A stretch of DNA of 7,177 nt from Gammaproteobacteria bacterium (GTDB taxonomy: Bacteria > Pseudomonadota > Gammaproteobacteria > Steroidobacterales > Steroidobacteraceae). The stretch lies in contig DAIDKA010000162.1 in assembly GCA_027451085.1 (NCBI GenBank), forward strand, positions 1 through 7,177, written 5' to 3'. A model generated the notes under the pieces. That model was given only the letters and a program-made list of their open reading frames with translations. It was not told the DNA's origin and did no database searches. A program made the position numbers and the translations under genes. Shown here piece after piece: positions 5,717 to 7,177 of this stretch; the first letter of the stretch is position 1; each line of letters begins with the position of its first letter.

Positions 5717-6595
5717 ATGTTTTCAGGCAGTCTGGTGGCAATTGCCACGCCCATGGGGACCGACGGTCAGCTCGATTTCGCGGGCTGGGAGCGGCTCATC
5801 GATTTCCACCTGCAGGGCGGCACCGCCGGCGTGGTGGTCGGCGGCACTACCGGGGAGTCTCCGTCGCTGTCCGACGCGGAACTCAAGGAATTGACGATCC
5901 GGGCCTGCCGGCAGGCCGCCGGCCGCCTGCAGGTGATCGCCGGCGCGGGCACCAGCTGCACCGCCACCACCGTGGACAAGGTCCGCTGGCTGTCGCAGCT
6001 GCCCATCGACGGTCTGCTGATCGTCACGCCCGCCTATAATCGTCCCACACAGGAGGGCCTGTACCGGCATTTCGCGGCCGCGTCTGCGGCCGCCCGCGTG
6101 CCGGTGATCGCCTACAACGTCCCTTCGCGCACCGCCGTGGACATGCAGCCGGCGACAGTGTCGCGCCTGGCGCAACTTCCGCGCGTCGTGGCGGTCAAAG
6201 AGGCGGTTGCAAGCATGGACCGGGTGCGCGAGATCGTGGCCCTGGCGCCGGAGAACTTCGTGGTGCTGAGCGGCGATGACGCCACTGCCCGTGAGGCGGT
6301 GCTGAACGGCGCCCGCGGGGTTATTTCCGTGACGGCAAACGTGGCGCCCGGGGCCATGGCCGCTGTCATCGCTGCCGCAACCCGGGGAGATGCGGCCGAG
6401 GCACAGAAACTGGACGCGCCGCTGGCGGCGCTGCACCAGGCGTTGTTTTGTGAGTCCAATCCGATTGCCGTCAAATGGGCGCTGGCGCGCATGGGCTTGA
6501 TGGCGCCGGGTATCCGGCTGCCGCTGACGCCACTGTCGCCACAGTTTCACACCGTGGTCGAACAGGCCCTGCGCCAGGCCGGGGTTTGGCGTTGA
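5717..6595 (+). CDS. dapA: 4-hydroxy-tetrahydrodipicolinate synthase
   Basis: This enzyme condenses pyruvate with L-aspartate-4-semialdehyde, the first committed step of the diaminopimelate and lysine pathway, in the cytoplasm. The 292 residues align without gaps in the key region to the E. coli numbering. The Schiff-base lysine is K161 (VAVKEAV). The proton relay is T44, T45 (GGTTGES), Y107 (TPAYNRPTQEG) and Y133 (IAYNVPSRT), and R138 binds substrate. The start MFSGSLVAIATPM is the family N-terminus, which fixes the ATG at 5717 (GGGA a few nt upstream). An in-frame ATG at 5627 would lie upstream of the candidate promoter and add 30 non-homologous residues. Several residues of the allosteric lysine site differ from E. 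coli (S80 for N80, T84 for E84, D53 for H53, L56 for H56), so feedback inhibition may be weak or absent. The lipoprotein gene follows after 23 nt. Confidence 0.97.
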   Translation: MFSGSLVAIATPMGTDGQLDFAGWERLIDFHLQGGTAGVVVGGTTGESPSLSDAELKELTIRACRQAAGRLQVIAGAGTSCTATTVDKVRWLSQLPIDGLLIVTPAYNRPTQEGLYRHFAAASAAARVPVIAYNVPSRTAVDMQPATVSRLAQLPRVVAVKEAVASMDRVREIVALAPENFVVLSGDDATAREAVLNGARGVISVTANVAPGAMAAVIAAATRGDAAEAQKLDAPLAALHQALFCESNPIAVKWALARMGLMAPGIRLPLTPLSPQFHTVVEQALRQAGVWR

Positions 6596-6618
6596 ACAGG
6601 ATTGAAAAAGGACAAGGG

Positions 6619-6924
6619 ATGTTGATACGACTCGGGAATGTTGCGTTGCTGGTGACCTTGGGCTCGGGCCTGGCAGGTTGCCATACGCTGCACAAGGCCT
6701 GGCATGAGTGCCCGAACCAGGACAAGGTGCTGTCCCAGTCGCACAGCATCCCGCCACTCAAGATTCCAGTGGGCATCGATCCACCCGACAACAAGAGCGC
6801 TTTGCAGATTCCAGAGCTGAATGAGCCGCCGCCGCCGCCACGGGGTGTCAATGATCCCTGCCTGGATGAGCCACCCAAGTACATTGATCCCACACGGGGC
6901 CCGAGGCCACCGCCGGCGGCTTGA
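6619..6924 (+). CDS. Short proline-rich lipoprotein downstream of dapA, possibly a reduced BamC
   Basis: This is a 101-residue protein with a clear lipoprotein signal: a basic N-terminus, a hydrophobic core and the lipobox L18-A19-G20-C21, with His at +2. The mature part has no visible folded domain. It contains a segment PPLKIPVGIDPPDNKSALQIP (46-66), a run of five prolines (70-74) and a Pro-rich end, with extra cysteines at C31 and C81. The ribosome binding site is good (AGGA, 6-nt spacing before ATG at 6619), and the gene follows dapA by 23 nt, so the two are probably co-transcribed. In many gammaproteobacteria the gene after dapA is bamC, whose long unstructured N-terminus carries a similar Pro/Leu/Ile-rich stretch that binds BamD. 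By position and motif this may be a BamC lacking the two helix-grip domains, but this is inference. The safe call is a lipoprotein of unknown function. Confidence 0.85.
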   Translation: MLIRLGNVALLVTLGSGLAGCHTLHKAWHECPNQDKVLSQSHSIPPLKIPVGIDPPDNKSALQIPELNEPPPPPRGVNDPCLDEPPKYIDPTRGPRPPPAA

Positions 6925-7050
6925 TGTCTGCCCGCGGTACTTCGCGGCACGCCGCTCCGTGGTATCATGTGCGGATGCCTCGGGCAGCCCCGTCACGGGG
7001 TTGAAAATCTCACCTGATTCCACAGGAAGATTCCGTAAGCAGCTGATTTC
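6925..7050 (+). promoter_or_regulatory. Spacer before tRNA-Ser with possible tRNA promoter
   Basis: TATCAT (6963-6968) is a reasonable -10 box and is followed by a GC-rich discriminator (GTGCGG), a feature of stringently controlled stable-RNA promoters. The best -35 with 16-nt spacing is TTCGCG (6941-6946), which is poor. A 5-bp hairpin CCGCG/CGCGG (6932-6947) just after the lipoprotein gene and a second, CCCCG-tca-CGGGG (6988-7000), lack T-tracts. TTGAAA at 7001-7006 has no suitably spaced -10 box. No protein gene is evident here. Confidence 0.35.
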
Positions 7051-7144
<94 letters not shown>

Positions 7145-7148
7145 CTTT

Positions 7149-7167
7149 CTCCTTGAAGAACAAGGAG
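7149..7167 (+). terminator. Hairpin 6 nt after tRNA-Ser
   Basis: CTCCTTG (7149-7155) and CAAGGAG (7161-7167) pair perfectly around the loop AAGAA, six nucleotides after the tRNA CCA. It is well placed to end or process the tRNA transcript. The following TTAAGTT is only weakly T-rich, so termination efficiency is uncertain. The window ends ten nucleotides later. Confidence 0.4.
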
Positions 7168-7177
7168 TTAAGTTGGC

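Noticed and set aside
5723..6757. 344-codon open frame on the minus strand opposite dapA and the lipoprotein
   Set aside because: dapA is unambiguous on the other strand; the antisense translation is His/Arg/Gly-rich and shows no domain.
6988..7000. CCCCG-tca-CGGGG as a terminator before the tRNA
   Set aside because: The loop is three nucleotides and no T-tract follows; it is too weak to call separately.

Overview
The window is ordinary chromosomal DNA from a high-GC Gram-negative bacterium, most likely a gammaproteobacterium outside the Enterobacterales. The reasons are outer-membrane genes (mlaA, bepA, a lipoprotein), the gene pair gcvR-bcp divergent from dapA, a lipoprotein gene directly after dapA, and GC-rich codon use. 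As I recall, Escherichia coli carries the related order bamC-dapA / gcvR-bcp with bepA nearby, so this looks like a conserved gammaproteobacterial neighbourhood. I see no insertion sequence, CRISPR array, phage gene or clear island.

Layout from left to right: (1) 2-499 (+) is the 3' half of a YeiH-type membrane transporter gene. (2) It converges on a leftward block: mlaA (556-1365), bepA (1485-2975), a PIN-PhoH ATPase (3033-4502), the bcp peroxiredoxin (4480-4971) and gcvR (4985-5515). gcvR, bcp and phoH are packed tightly: the gap is 13 nt, and then bcp and phoH overlap by 23 nt. bepA follows 57 nt later. mlaA lies 119 nt beyond bepA and seems to have its own promoter. (3) A 201-bp divergent regulatory gap (5516-5716) contains a G-rich tract, a candidate dapA promoter and a short GC hairpin. 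(4) Rightward come dapA (5717-6595) and a 101-residue proline-rich lipoprotein (6619-6924). (5) A 126-bp spacer with a possible promoter leads to tRNA-Ser(GGA) (7051-7142), followed by a small perfect hairpin at the right edge.

Functionally the window mixes envelope maintenance (MlaA for phospholipid asymmetry, BepA for outer-membrane protein quality control, and a lipoprotein that may be a reduced BamC) with amino-acid metabolism (DapA for lysine and diaminopimelate, GcvR for glycine cleavage control) and stress functions (Bcp peroxidase, PIN-PhoH ATPase).

The points most worth following are: the short lipoprotein, which may be a BamC reduced to its BamD-binding tail; a TTG start for phoH with a strong ribosome binding site inside the end of bcp; a Bcp lacking the usual resolving cysteine; a DapA with altered allosteric lysine-site residues; and a perfect dyad lying on the predicted mlaA promoter. 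No clearly new multi-gene system is visible.
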